From the NCBI RefSeq assembly GCF_002930615.1, contig NZ_PSNX01000015.1, forward strand, positions 172,509 to 236,508: a stretch of DNA of 64,000 nt, read 5' to 3'. The stretch's first letter is position 1; each line of letters starts with the position of its first letter. Shown here one piece after another: positions 1 through 7,730 of the stretch. The position numbers and the translations under genes were made by a program. Under the pieces are notes generated by a model. The model worked only from the letters and a program-made list of their open reading frames with translations. It did not search any database and was not told where the DNA came from. Source of the DNA: Caldimonas caldifontis (GTDB lineage Bacteria > Pseudomonadota > Gammaproteobacteria > Burkholderiales > Burkholderiaceae_C).

Positions 1-728
1 GCGAACGGTGCGCCCAGGTCGGGCGCGTCGAATGCCATCTGCCCCCAGGAATGCGCCGCATCCACCACCACGTCGGCGCCGGCCGCCTCGATCATCGTGG
101 TGAGTTCGCGCACCGGCATCACCAGGCCGGTGCTGTGACTCACGTGGGTGAGCAGCACCAGGCGCACGCGTGGGTGGTCGTGCAGGGCCTGGCGGTAGGT
201 GGCCAGCACCGCCTCACGCGTGGCAGGCTCGGGGATGGCCAGCCGCACCGCGTTCACGCCGCGGCGCTCGCGCAGGAAGGCCATGGCCGCGCGCATCGCG
301 GGGTAGTCGAGATCGCAGTACAGCACCGTGTCACCAGCGGCCAGGCCACGGTAGCCCTGGATCAGCACCTGCATCGCCTCGCTGGCGCCGCGCACCAGCA
401 CCAGTTCGTCGTGCCCACAGCCCAGCGACCGTGCCACACGCACCCGCAGGGCTTCCAGCGCCTGCGGCCACTCGCGGCGTACCCAATGGGCGTTGTGGTG
501 GTTGATGAAGGTGGTCAGGCGCTCGTACTCGGCCTTCACCGGCTCGGCCATCGGGCCCCAGAAGCCGTTCTCCAGATTGACCGGCTCGCGGGCCACGTCA
601 TAGTAGCGATGAACCTGTGACCACCAGCCCTCGTCGGCCGTCGGTGCGGCGGGGCGTGAGGCTTGCAAGGTGGCGAGCGCTTCACGGAAGGCAGGCGCAC
701 GCTGGTCCAGGTCGAGCACGGCGGGCAT
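1..728 (-). CDS. PLP-dependent aminotransferase class V, partial (C-terminus off the window)
   Basis: The minus-strand frame is open from an ATG at 728 to the window edge (about 242 codons). It translates to a class V aminotransferase of the isopenicillin-N-epimerase/cysteine-desulfurase type. Visible landmarks are YYDVAREPVNLENGFWG near residue 40, the substrate/PLP segment LVRGASEAMQVLIQGYRGL, the tract LLTHVSHSTGLVMPV, and the PLP-binding VVVDAAHSWGQ, in which Asp contacts the pyridine nitrogen. The catalytic lysine should lie beyond the edge, so activity cannot be judged. It is divergent from amn with about 100 bp between the starts. The exact substrate is unknown. The start is the first ATG in frame before the conserved region; a slightly more upstream start cannot be excluded. 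Confidence 0.8.
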   Translation of the reverse strand, partial: MPAVLDLDQRAPAFREALATLQASRPAAPTADEGWWSQVHRYYDVAREPVNLENGFWGPMAEPVKAEYERLTTFINHHNAHWVRREWPQALEALRVRVARSLGCGHDELVLVRGASEAMQVLIQGYRGLAAGDTVLYCDLDYPAMRAAMAFLRERRGVNAVRLAIPEPATREAVLATYRQALHDHPRVRLVLLTHVSHSTGLVMPVRELTTMIEAAGADVVVDAAHSWGQMAFDAPDLGAPF

Positions 729-828
729 GGGTGGGTTTGCAGGCTTGGAGAGCAGCCCATTGTGCATGCGACGGTCCGTGGCCACGGGTTACCGCCGGGA
801 TACAGTGGTGTTTGCCTTTCGGCTCACA

Positions 829-2394
829 ATGGCTCCGTTGATGTTGCATCCGAAAGCCCTGCCCGTGTCCCTGTTCACCCCGCCCTTCTTTGCTCCGGAA
901 CGCTTCAGCGACCCCGACCTGGCGCTTGCGCGCGTGACCCGCATCTACGACGAAAGCCTGGCCCACCTACGCGACGCGCTGCACCGCTTTGTGGGTGGCG
1001 ATGATCTGGCCCAGCACGTGCGGGCCTGCTACCCCTACGTGCGCGTGCACACCGACACGGTGGCACGCGCCGACTCGCGCCTGTCGTATGGCTTCGTGGC
1101 GGGCCCAGGCACCTACGAGACCACGCTGACGCGGCCCGACCTCTACAGCGACTACTACCGCGAGCAGTTCCGCCTGCTGTTGCGCAACCATGGCGTCGAG
1201 CTGGAGGTGGGCACCAGCCACCAGCCCATCCCGGTGCACTTTGCCGTGGACAGCTCCGATCATGTCGAAGGCCAGCTCGACGCGGCCCGCCGCCTGCGCC
1301 TGCGCGACCTCTTCGACCTGCCCGACCTGGGTGCGATGGACGACGGCATCGCCAACGGCACACACGAGCCGGCCCCCGGCGAGCCGCACCCGCTGGCGCT
1401 GTTCACGGCACCGCGCGTGGACTACTCGCTGCACCGCCTGCGCCACTACACCGGCACCGCACCCGAGCACTTCCAGAACTTCGTGCTGTTCACGAACTAC
1501 CAGTTCTACATCGACGAGTTCGTGCGGCTGGGCCGCGAGCTGATGGCGCAGGCGCCCGACCAGGGGGCGCTGTTCACCGCGTCGAAGGACGCTGCGGCCG
1601 ACGATGGCTACGTGGCGTTTGTGGAGCCCGGCAACGTGGTCACGCGCCGCCAGGGCGAGGCGCCCGAGCCCGAGGACGCGCTGGGCGCGCCGCCCCCGCG
1701 GCTGCCGCAGATGCCGGCCTACCACCTGGTGCGGCGCGACCGTGCGGGCATCACCATGGTCAACATCGGCGTGGGGCCCGCGAACGCCAAGACCATCACC
1801 GACCACATCGCCGTGCTGCGCCCGCACGCGTGGATCATGCTGGGCCACTGCGCGGGCCTGCGCAACACGCAACAGCTGGGCGACTACGTGCTGGCCCACG
1901 GCTACGTGCGCGAAGACCACGTGCTGGACGAAGACCTGCCGCTGTGGGTGCCGATTCCTGCGTTGGCCGAGGTGCAGATCGCACTGCAGACCGCCGTGGC
2001 CGACATCACGCAGCTCAGCGGCTACGAGCTCAAGCGCATCCTGCGCACGGGCACCGTGGCCAGCACCGACAACCGCAACTGGGAACTGCTGCCGCACCGC
2101 ACGCCCGAGCGTCGCTTCAGCCAGAGCCGCGCGGTGGCGCTGGACATGGAAAGCGCCACGGTGGCGGCCAACGGTTTCCGCTTCCGCGTGCCCTACGGCA
2201 CCTTGCTGTGCGTGAGCGACAAGCCCCTGCACGGCGAGCTCAAGCTGCCGGGCATGGCCAACCAGTTCTACCGCGAACGGGTGGACCAGCACCTGCGCAT
2301 CGGCATCCGTGCGATCGAGATCCTGCGGGGGGAAGGGGTGGATCGGCTGCACAGCCGCAAGCTGCGCAGCTTCGCCGAGGTGGCGTTCCAGTAG
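829..2394 (+). CDS. amn: AMP nucleosidase
   Basis: Hydrolyses AMP to adenine and ribose 5-phosphate in the cytoplasm, adjusting adenylate pools. The 521-aa product aligns from memory along its length with E. coli Amn (484 aa): the N-terminal Amn domain with RLRHYTGTAPEHFQNFVLFTNY, then the phosphorylase-like domain with ITMVNIGVGPANAKTITDH, HAWIMLGHCAGLR, STDNRNWELL, and the nucleoside-binding end ALDMESATVAANGFRFRVP and LLCVSDKPLHGE. The frame stays open back to 670, but that part overlaps the divergent gene and looks non-coding. The ATG at 829 (or 841) precedes the first plausible residues. No strong ribosome site is visible, so the start is uncertain. It ends at a palindrome shared with convergent infA. 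Confidence 0.93.
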   Translation: MAPLMLHPKALPVSLFTPPFFAPERFSDPDLALARVTRIYDESLAHLRDALHRFVGGDDLAQHVRACYPYVRVHTDTVARADSRLSYGFVAGPGTYETTLTRPDLYSDYYREQFRLLLRNHGVELEVGTSHQPIPVHFAVDSSDHVEGQLDAARRLRLRDLFDLPDLGAMDDGIANGTHEPAPGEPHPLALFTAPRVDYSLHRLRHYTGTAPEHFQNFVLFTNYQFYIDEFVRLGRELMAQAPDQGALFTASKDAAADDGYVAFVEPGNVVTRRQGEAPEPEDALGAPPPRLPQMPAYHLVRRDRAGITMVNIGVGPANAKTITDHIAVLRPHAWIMLGHCAGLRNTQQLGDYVLAHGYVREDHVLDEDLPLWVPIPALAEVQIALQTAVADITQLSGYELKRILRTGTVASTDNRNWELLPHRTPERRFSQSRAVALDMESATVAANGFRFRVPYGTLLCVSDKPLHGELKLPGMANQFYRERVDQHLRIGIRAIEILRGEGVDRLHSRKLRSFAEVAFQ

Positions 2395-2396
2395 GA

Positions 2397-2416
2397 GCGC
2401 GCCCGATCGGGCGCGC
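2397..2416. terminator. Perfect 20-bp palindrome between convergent amn and infA
   Basis: GCGCGCCCGATCGGGCGCGC is fully self-complementary and lies between the amn stop (2394) and the infA stop (2425). It would form a very stable hairpin in transcripts from either side. There is no T-tract, so it may act as an mRNA 3' end or RNase barrier rather than a classical intrinsic terminator. Confidence 0.5.
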
Positions 2417-2424
2417 CTGGAAGC

Positions 2425-2691
2425 TCAGCGGCTGTTCGGCCGGTAGGACGGACGCGGGCCGGAGGAACGCGTCTCGAGGTGACGGAAGGTGATGCGGCCC
2501 TTGGAGAGGTCGTAGGGCGACAGCTCCAGCGAGACGTTGTCGCCCGCCAGGATGCGGATGTGGTGCTTGCGCATCTTGCCCGCGGTGTAGGCCACCAGGC
2601 TGTGGCCATTGTCCAGGGTCACACGGAAACGGGAATCGGGCAGCACTTCCTCGACCTTGCCGCGCATCTCGATGAGTTCTTCCTTGGCCAA
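2425..2691 (-). CDS. infA: Translation initiation factor IF-1, stand-alone paralogue with C-terminal tail
   Basis: IF-1 binds the 30S A site with IF-2 and IF-3 during initiation. The 88-aa product has the OB-fold S1-like core ([59 protein letters not shown]), then about 17 extra residues rich in Arg, Ser and Pro. A second, standard-length IF-1 (72 aa) is encoded inside the spc/alpha cluster at 33500–33718. This copy follows a small conserved gene by 38 bp and is probably cotranscribed with it. Two infA genes are usual in Burkholderiales; the tail and separate location suggest a condition-specific role, which is inference. Confidence 0.93.
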   Translation of the reverse strand: MAKEELIEMRGKVEEVLPDSRFRVTLDNGHSLVAYTAGKMRKHHIRILAGDNVSLELSPYDLSKGRITFRHLETRSSGPRPSYRPNSR

Positions 2692-2729
2692 ATCAACTCC
2701 TTGCTGGTGGATGAATCAATTTCAGAAAC

Positions 2730-2963
2730 TCAGGCCAGGAGGGCGCGCTGCGCCCACTCCCGGCCTTGCTCGGCTGCGTGGCGCAATGCGCCCTCGCGGG
2801 TATCGAATGACGCCGCAAAGCGGAACACGCGGTCGTGCGTGCCGGTGCCCCGACCACTGCGGATCGAGACGGATGCGGCAAACCCGCCGGCATCGATGCG
2901 GCGGGACAGCGGTGAGACAAGGTACTTGCCCACCGCAAACGGTTGTTCACGGTTGGTCTTCAT
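2730..2963 (-). CDS. Conserved hypothetical protein upstream of infA
   Basis: A 77-aa protein starting MKTNREQPFAVGKYLVSPL. It contains FAASVSIRSGRGTGTHDRVFRF, which resembles a small family often found beside infA or cold-shock genes in Burkholderiales (from memory). It has no signal peptide or membrane segment. It lies 38 bp upstream of the infA paralogue on the same strand. An in-frame ATG nine codons upstream (2990) exists, but the conserved-looking part starts at 2963. The function is unknown; coupling to IF-1 suggests a translation or stress context, as inference. Confidence 0.6.
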   Translation of the reverse strand: MKTNREQPFAVGKYLVSPLSRRIDAGGFAASVSIRSGRGTGTHDRVFRFAASFDTREGALRHAAEQGREWAQRALLA

Positions 2964-3193
2964 GGAATTCCTGCACGGCCATACGGCCATGCGTTCAAAC
3001 TTGGGTCGGAAGCGTCTCGATGCGCGGTGCGCAAGGAGCCATCCGGGATGGGGCTCGCCGGAGGAGAAGACTGACAGCCGGGGACCGAAAGCGGCTCGAA
3101 GGCCGGTCCTGGGCGAAACGCGCGGCGCGTGGGGCCAGCAGCGTGTCAGACGACGACTGCCGCGTCAGAGAGCAGGGCGCGACAGAAGCACGA

Positions 3194-3199
3194 ATTATA
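3194..3199 (-). promoter_or_regulatory. Consensus -10 hexamer upstream of the 2730–2963/infA pair
   Basis: The minus strand reads TATAAT at 3199–3194 in a very GC-rich context. A -35 match 16 bp upstream (TGCACG) is poor. A transcript starting near 3187 would have a leader of about 220 nt before the start at 2963. The stretch 2964–3252 holds no convincing gene on either strand apart from this signal. The -10 is clear as sequence; its use is inferred. Confidence 0.4.
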
Positions 3200-3252
3200 C
3201 CCGCTTGGCCTGCCGCGTGCAGCACCACCCCCGCCACGGCGACAATGGAAGC

Positions 3253-3573
3253 ATGAACGATGACTCGCAGATCGAGGTGCCGCCCTCCTTCATGGCCCTG
3301 TTCGTGGCGCCCGGGCGGATCAAGCCGCGCGAGCCCCTGGGCGTGATCGCCCAGCGCTACGAGCTGTGCGAGGACCTGGCCCAGATGCTCACGGACACGG
3401 CCCGCACCAAGCTGTGGGAGCTGCATGCCACCGAGGCCGACGTGCTGGAGCGCATCGGCCAGGGGCTGGCCGCGGGGCCGCTGGACCTCACGCCGGACGA
3501 GGCCCGGTGGGTGCTGCGTCGGCTGGCCGAACTGCTGGGCTGGGACGGGGGTCCGGCCGATCGCGACACCTGA
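3253..3573 (+). CDS. Conserved hypothetical protein, 106 aa
   Basis: The ATG at 3253 opens MNDDSQIEVPPSFMALFVAP, followed by GRIKPREPLGVIAQRYELCEDLAQML and an acidic, helical C-terminal half ending near LAELLGWDGGPA. The pattern recalls a betaproteobacterial family of unknown function. No signal peptide, metal motif or membrane segment is seen. The frame is open further upstream to 2479, but that part overlaps infA and the conserved gene on the other strand and is not credible coding. It converges on the S8 protease with 9 bp between stops. Confidence 0.6.
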   Translation: MNDDSQIEVPPSFMALFVAPGRIKPREPLGVIAQRYELCEDLAQMLTDTARTKLWELHATEADVLERIGQGLAAGPLDLTPDEARWVLRRLAELLGWDGGPADRDT

Positions 3574-3582
3574 GCCGCGCGC

Positions 3583-5079
3583 TCAATCGTCCGGGTCGAA
3601 CAGCCCCCCGGCCGGATGGGCCTTGTGCAGCGTGTGGGGCGCCGGCAAGGGCGCGGCCAGCAAGGCCGCCGCGTTGATCACGCCACTGCCGTACTGGTCG
3701 GCCTCCTGAGCGGGCCACCGCCCCGGGGTGGCCGTCTGGCGGGCCAGCGCCTTGAAGGCCGCAGGAATGCGCCAGAGTTCTCCCGGCCCGTAGAAGGCCT
3801 TCAGTGCGGCCACACCGTGCCAGGCCAGCCACAGCGCTGCCACGCCCGAGCAGGTGGCCGTGGCGTACGAGGTGCCATCGCCATCGGCCTTCGGGTAGAT
3901 CCGCTGAGCGGCCTGGCCGGCCGGCAAGGGCTCGGCCCGCACGCGACGGATCGCATCGGCCGGGCCGCACAGGTCGACGCAGGGCCCGCGCGCGGCCGCC
4001 CGCCAGGGCTTGAGGCCCGGCCCCACACCACCCATCGTGATGCAGCGGTTGTAGCGGCCGGGGTAGATCACCTCGCCCCAGTACTGGCCGGCGGCACAGG
4101 CCACGATCACGCCATGCTCGTAGGCATGGTCGAGCGCCGACGACAGGTGCCGGCTGCCAAAGAGCGCGCCCAGCGAGATGTTCACCACGTGGCAGCCGGC
4201 GTCGACGGCATGGCGGATGGCCCGCCCGATCTCGGCCTTCACGTGGTCCACGATGACCGAATCGGTCACCCGGAAGGGCACCACCGTCACCCCCGGCGCC
4301 ACCCCGTAGAAGGGGCGGGGGTCCAACCCCACCGCGAAGCCGGCGATGGCGCCACTGATGCGTGTGCCATGGCCGGGAAAGCCCACGAGCCACTCGTCGC
4401 GCGGGTCGTCCCAGGGCAAGGCGCGTTGCGGGCGGTCCCAGTAGTCGTGGCCATCGGCCGGCTTCACGGTGCCGCTGGCCCCGCCTTGCCAGCCCAGGGC
4501 CGCATGTTCGGTGTAGCCGGTGTCGATGTGACCGATGCGGATGTCCTGCCAGGGCAAGGCCGCCTGGAAGCGCGGGTCGCCGGCGAACATGGCCCAGGCC
4601 GACACGACGTTGGCGCCGCGCGCGTCGAGGTGCCAGTCGTAGGGGCCCTGGAAGTCCTGGGGCAGCAAGGGGGCCCCCGCCGCGGCGGGGGCCGGTCCCG
4701 CGGCAGCGGCGGCCCGGGTGAGCTTGGGCGTGCCCAGCACCTCGCCGTCCACCACGGCCACGCCCCGCTGCAGCAGGTGAAAGAGCGCGTCGCGGCTGAG
4801 CGCGTTCACCGCCAGCGCGCCCCAGTCGCGCAGGCATTGCTCCCAGGCGGCATCGCTGGCCAGGCCCGGGCGCTGGCGCAGCACCGCCTCCAGCACCTGC
4901 GGCACCACATAGACATCGCGCGCATGCGCCGGCGTCAGCGCACCCAGCGTGCCGGCGTCGCCCAGGGCCTCCTGCAGCCGGCGCAGGAAGCGCTGGCAGG
5001 CGGTGGGAGAGGCCGGCAGCTGCACCACCGTGACGTTGCCGTAGGCCAGTTCCGCATCGCGTGGACCCAGGTCGCTCAT
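3583..5079 (-). CDS. S8 family (subtilisin-like) serine peptidase, no signal peptide
   Basis: A 498-aa subtilase. Asp186 lies in RIGHIDTGYT, His237 in FPGHGTRISG and Ser404 in GDGTSYATATCSG, making the catalytic triad. The residue that normally is the oxyanion-hole Asn (AAGN) reads AAGQ, Gln332. The first 150 residues have no hydrophobic leader and are a helical, Ala-rich region of unknown role, with an Ala/Pro linker around 123–140. So the enzyme is either cytoplasmic or exported by a non-Sec route. The start at 5079 has a GAGG-type ribosome site. The next gene upstream is the divergent vapBC pair. Family assignment is secure; substrate and location are unknown. Confidence 0.85.
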   Translation of the reverse strand: MSDLGPRDAELAYGNVTVVQLPASPTACQRFLRRLQEALGDAGTLGALTPAHARDVYVVPQVLEAVLRQRPGLASDAAWEQCLRDWGALAVNALSRDALFHLLQRGVAVVDGEVLGTPKLTRAAAAAGPAPAAAGAPLLPQDFQGPYDWHLDARGANVVSAWAMFAGDPRFQAALPWQDIRIGHIDTGYTEHAALGWQGGASGTVKPADGHDYWDRPQRALPWDDPRDEWLVGFPGHGTRISGAIAGFAVGLDPRPFYGVAPGVTVVPFRVTDSVIVDHVKAEIGRAIRHAVDAGCHVVNISLGALFGSRHLSSALDHAYEHGVIVACAAGQYWGEVIYPGRYNRCITMGGVGPGLKPWRAAARGPCVDLCGPADAIRRVRAEPLPAGQAAQRIYPKADGDGTSYATATCSGVAALWLAWHGVAALKAFYGPGELWRIPAAFKALARQTATPGRWPAQEADQYGSGVINAAALLAAPLPAPHTLHKAHPAGGLFDPDD

Positions 5080-5208
5080 GCTCGCCTCCTCGTCAGGACG
5101 ATGTGCCGCGGGTGCATGGTGACACCAGCGCCTCGCAAGCACATCCTCCAAGAGGGGGATGGGGCCTTCCAGGCCTTGGACTTGTGCCGCCGCGGCGCCC
5201 CCCAAAAT

Positions 5209-5231
5209 ACACACATTAGCGTACACACATT
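5209..5231 (+). promoter_or_regulatory. Tandem TACACACATT repeats before vapB (putative autoregulatory operator)
   Basis: TACACACATT occurs at 5209–5218 and again at 5222–5231, a 13-bp period, immediately before the vapB ribosome site and start. Antitoxin–toxin complexes of this family usually repress their own promoter through repeated sites here. The repeat is seen directly; operator function is inferred. Confidence 0.45.
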
Positions 5232-5240
5232 GAGGTGGCC

Positions 5241-5504
5241 ATGAACGCACTCACCACCCGCGTCTTCAACAACGGCAACAGCCAGGCCGTGCGCATTCCC
5301 GCCGAATTCCGCCTCGACACCGACCGCGTGACCATCTCACGCAACGAGCAGGGCGACCTGGTCATCCACCCCTTGCGAGCCCAGCGGGGCGCGTCCCTGC
5401 TCCAGGCCCTGGATGAACTGAGGGGTGTGGACGATGCCTTCATCGCCGCCCTGGAAGCCGAGCAGGACCACCCGCTGCCGATGCAGGAGCGCGAAGGCCT
5501 GTGA
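5241..5504 (+). CDS. vapB: AbrB/MazE-fold antitoxin of a VapBC module
   Basis: An 87-aa protein. Its N-terminal half is a SpoVT/AbrB-type DNA-binding domain (TTRVFNNGNSQAVRIPAEFR, then VTISRNEQGDLVIHPL). Its C-terminal half is the acidic tail that usually wraps the toxin. The start is ATG 5241 with GAGG six bases upstream; GTG 5235 is an alternative. The stop overlaps the toxin start in GTGA, showing translational coupling. It would neutralise VapC and repress the operon. Confidence 0.88.
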   Translation: MNALTTRVFNNGNSQAVRIPAEFRLDTDRVTISRNEQGDLVIHPLRAQRGASLLQALDELRGVDDAFIAALEAEQDHPLPMQEREGL

Positions 5505-5911
5505 TCTACCTGCTCGACACCCACATCCTGATTGACCTGATCAAGAACCACCCACCCGCCGTGGCGCAGCGCGTGGATGCGATGTCGGAGGACGACCGGC
5601 TGTGCATGTCCTTCATCACCTGGGCCGAACTGCTGAAGGGCGCAGAGCGAAGCACCCGCAAGCCGGAGGTGCTGCGCGCCCTGGACAATCTCGCCCGGCA
5701 GGTGCCGGTGATCTACCCTTCGGCCCCTGCCATCTGCCGCCACTACGCCGTTCAGGCCACCCGGCTGAAAGACGCCGGCACGCCCATTGGAGCCAACGAC
5801 CTGTGGATTGCCTGCCACGCGCTGGCCGAAGGCGCCACCTTGGTGACCCACAACACCCGCAAGTTTCAGCGGGTCGAAGGGCTTCGGATCGAGGACTGGG
5901 TGACGTCCTGA
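5501..5911 (+). CDS. vapC: PIN-domain ribonuclease toxin VapC
   Basis: A 136-aa PIN protein. Metal-binding acidic residues are visible in LLDTHILIDLI (Asp6), WAELLKGAE (Glu) and IGANDLWIACHAL (Asp), with the final THNTRKFQRVEGLRIEDW typical of VapC. These toxins cleave tRNA or rRNA when free of antitoxin. The start is GTG 5501, overlapping the vapB stop by four bases. The gene ends ten bases before a convergent DUF2200 gene. All key residues are present, so it looks intact. Confidence 0.9.
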   Translation: MIYLLDTHILIDLIKNHPPAVAQRVDAMSEDDRLCMSFITWAELLKGAERSTRKPEVLRALDNLARQVPVIYPSAPAICRHYAVQATRLKDAGTPIGANDLWIACHALAEGATLVTHNTRKFQRVEGLRIEDWVTS

Positions 5912-5920
5912 AGAGGCTCA

Positions 5921-6268
5921 TCAAGCCCGTAGGATCTTCTCCATCGCCCGGCCCTTGGCCAGCTCGTCCACCAGCTTGTCGAGGGTGCGGATCTTGCGCA
6001 TCAGCGGGTCTTCCACTTCCTCCACCCGCACGCCACACACCACGCCCTTGATCAGCGCCACGTTCGGATGCAGCGCCGGGGCCTGGTCGAAGAAGGCCTG
6101 GAAATCCACCCCCGCCTCCACCTGCCGCTGCAGGCCCTTCGCGTCATAGCCCGTGAGCCAGCAGATGATGCGATCCACCTCGTCCTTCGTGCGGCCCTTG
6201 CGCTCGGCCTTGTTGACGTAAAGCGGGTAGACCTTGGCGAAGGGGGTGGTGAAGATGGGGTGGGGCAT
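5921..6268 (-). CDS. DUF2200 family protein
   Basis: A 115-aa soluble protein opening [20 protein letters not shown] and containing [22 protein letters not shown] and a C-terminal helical segment with [22 protein letters not shown]. This matches the DUF2200 pattern from memory; the function is not known. The start at 6268 has a GGAG ribosome site eight bases upstream; a longer reading to 6310 has none. It is the last gene of a minus-strand accessory run (6.3–8.1 kb) but is separated from its upstream neighbour by 88 bp. Confidence 0.75.
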   Translation of the reverse strand: MPHPIFTTPFAKVYPLYVNKAERKGRTKDEVDRIICWLTGYDAKGLQRQVEAGVDFQAFFDQAPALHPNVALIKGVVCGVRVEEVEDPLMRKIRTLDKLVDELAKGRAMEKILRA

Positions 6269-6356
6269 GGACTCCTCCGCTATCACTCTGGCTGCTGAAC
6301 ACTGGGGCAAGAACGGCGTCGAGCCTGGACCACCGCCTCACGCCACGCGAACTCAG

Positions 6357-6749
6357 TCATGGACCGGCGACTGTTCGCTCAGGACCGCCGAGGTGCCACC
6401 AAACCAAATAGACGGCCAAGGGGACGGCCGCCACGTAGACGAAGAACACCCAGTAGAACGCGAGCGCACAAACCAGGCCGCTGAGCGTGCCAGCGATGAG
6501 CCACATCCAATGGCAGCGTCGGCCTTGGATCCAGCGCGCCGTCATCACCGCCAGACACAACCAGGCAACAAGTGGGAGGACTGCGATAAGTCCTGCAGGC
6601 CCGACTCTGTCGCCTGCGAGAACCGAGCCAGCAAGCATCACTGACGAGAGAACGCCCACCCCGGCCAGTGACCAGGACACCAGGGCCACGGCAAATCTCT
6701 TGCTTGCTTGCGCGTCTCGCATGGCAGATGGCTTTCTGTGATCGATCAC
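6357..6749 (-). CDS. Small membrane protein, about four TM segments, coupled to the HNH gene
   Basis: A 130-aa protein with a short basic N-terminus, then hydrophobic stretches around residues 18–42, 52–70, 82–97 and 98–116 (AVALVSWSLAGVGVLSSVML, LIAVLPLVAWLCLAVM, MWLIAGTLSGLVCALAFYW, VFFVYVAAVPLAVYLVWW). Its GTG start overlaps the HNH stop in GTGA (6746–6749), so the two are translated together. No known family is recognised. In context it could be a membrane partner or effector of the nuclease-like genes upstream. Confidence 0.6.
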   Translation of the reverse strand: MIDHRKPSAMRDAQASKRFAVALVSWSLAGVGVLSSVMLAGSVLAGDRVGPAGLIAVLPLVAWLCLAVMTARWIQGRRCHWMWLIAGTLSGLVCALAFYWVFFVYVAAVPLAVYLVWWHLGGPERTVAGP

Positions 6750-7063
6750 CGAGGCCGCTCCCGGATGGCATCCCTGACAACAGGCGCCGCCGCTTCAGGC
6801 GCGATCCCCCACGCCCGGCAGTAGTTCGAGCCGAGCCACAACTCGAGGTCTTTGGCACCTTTGCTGGCATTGCAGCCCACACAGCAAAGCGCAATGTTCT
6901 CTCGGGTCACGATGCGCGCATCGTTCACGATATGTTCCCAGCTTGCGCGTTCCCGGCGCACGGCCCCGTTTGCCACGAAGCGCACGCTGCAATAGACGCA
7001 CGCCTTGTCGCGCGCAATCACTTCACGTTCAAGCGATTCCGGGATGTTCCAGCGATTGGGCAT
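6746..7063 (-). CDS. HNH endonuclease
   Basis: A 105-aa HNH protein. The two zinc knuckles are CVYC (22/25) and CVGC (61/64). The catalytic part is SWEHIVNDA (His44), then ENIALC (Asn56) and CNASKGAKDLELWL. The ββα-metal core is complete, so it is probably active on DNA. It starts 21 bp after the DUF2726 stop, and its own stop overlaps the start of a membrane protein, giving a tight three-gene unit. HNH enzymes of this size occur in restriction, defence and mobile contexts; the target is unknown. Confidence 0.82.
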   Translation of the reverse strand: MPNRWNIPESLEREVIARDKACVYCSVRFVANGAVRRERASWEHIVNDARIVTRENIALCCVGCNASKGAKDLELWLGSNYCRAWGIAPEAAAPVVRDAIRERPR

Positions 7064-7084
7064 CCTGAAGTCCCTGTAGAGGGG

Positions 7085-7624
7085 CTAGGCCGCTCTCTTG
7101 GCCTTTCCCGTTGTAGGTGCCAAGGCGGCAGGGGTGGGCGGCGCTGGCGTGAGCAGTTCGGTACGGATGGCCTCTTCATTCGGGAGCGAACGGACGTGCC
7201 AGCGAATGAGCCGAAGGCCGGCGTCGGCTGTGGCCTTGGACTTTTTCTCGTCTGTCTTGGCTCTCGAGCTCGACTCGTGCGACTTGTCATCGAGTTCGAT
7301 TGCGGCGATGACGGTGAAGTCCTTCCCGCACACCACAAAGTCATAGCTCAACCGATTGATTCGGTTATTCCACTCGTGAAAGTTCGAGCCCTTCTTGACA
7401 CCAAGAACGCGTGACACCTGAACCTGCGCAAGAACGACGTGCTCCGGCAGGGCACGAATGAGCCGGTGATACAGGACTTGCTCCGGCTGAGACAAGGGTC
7501 GCTTGATGTAGAAGGGCCACGGGCCGCTCGGGCCGACATTCAGCAGACCAAGCTTCTTGAGGACGACGAGAGCGACTGCGATAAGGACGACGAGGACGAC
7601 GAAGACAAGGACTAGGTATTTCAT
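7085..7624 (-). CDS. DUF2726 protein: N-terminal membrane anchor plus restriction-endonuclease-like domain
   Basis: A 179-aa protein. Residues 2–22 form one transmembrane helix. Then comes the DUF2726 domain: PLSQPEQVLYHRLIRALPEH (about 43–62), VLAQVQVSRVL, LSYDFVVCG with Asp95, and the core VIAAIELDDKSH (Glu110, Asp112, His116) followed by KTDEKKSKATADAGLRLIRW. The D…ExDD…K layout resembles Vsr/DUF559-type PD-(D/E)XK nucleases. A Pro/Ala tail closes the protein. It is the first gene of the DUF2726–HNH–membrane operon. The family is secure, but nuclease activity in DUF2726 is inference from fold similarity. Confidence 0.75.
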   Translation of the reverse strand: MKYLVLVFVVLVVLIAVALVVLKKLGLLNVGPSGPWPFYIKRPLSQPEQVLYHRLIRALPEHVVLAQVQVSRVLGVKKGSNFHEWNNRINRLSYDFVVCGKDFTVIAAIELDDKSHESSSRAKTDEKKSKATADAGLRLIRWHVRSLPNEEAIRTELLTPAPPTPAALAPTTGKAKRAA

Positions 7625-7658
7625 AGGCGGTCAATGGTTCGCCATCTGGAGTTGTGCG

Positions 7659-7730
7659 ACCTGACGTTCGACATGAGCGGCGGCTGTAGGCCGCAGGCCG
7701 GAAGCCGTCCGCTCGATGGAGGGGTTAGGT
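7659..7730 (-). repeat. attC-like integron recombination site downstream of the orphan gene
   Basis: On the minus strand the site opens with the core ACCTAAC, whose TAA is the stop codon of the gene at 7728–8060, and closes with GTCAGGT, one mismatch from the complementary GTTAGGT. Between them lies an imperfect inverted repeat (GAGCGGCGGCT against AGCCGTCCGCTC on the plus strand). This is the layout of an attC (59-base element) of 72 bp at the 3' end of a cassette gene. Recognition is by eye; a degenerate core suggests an old site. Confidence 0.5.

Noticed and set aside
670..828. Upstream extension of amn from 670.
   Set aside because: It overlaps the divergent aminotransferase start and has residues unlike the family; the conserved region starts after 841.
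967..2352. 461-aa minus-strand frame across amn, rich in Val, His and Gln.
   Set aside because: It is the antisense shadow of the well-conserved AMP nucleosidase gene.
2479..3252. N-terminal extension of the 106-aa gene at 3253 to a 364-aa protein.
   Set aside because: The extension runs antisense through infA and the small conserved gene and has no plausible protein character.
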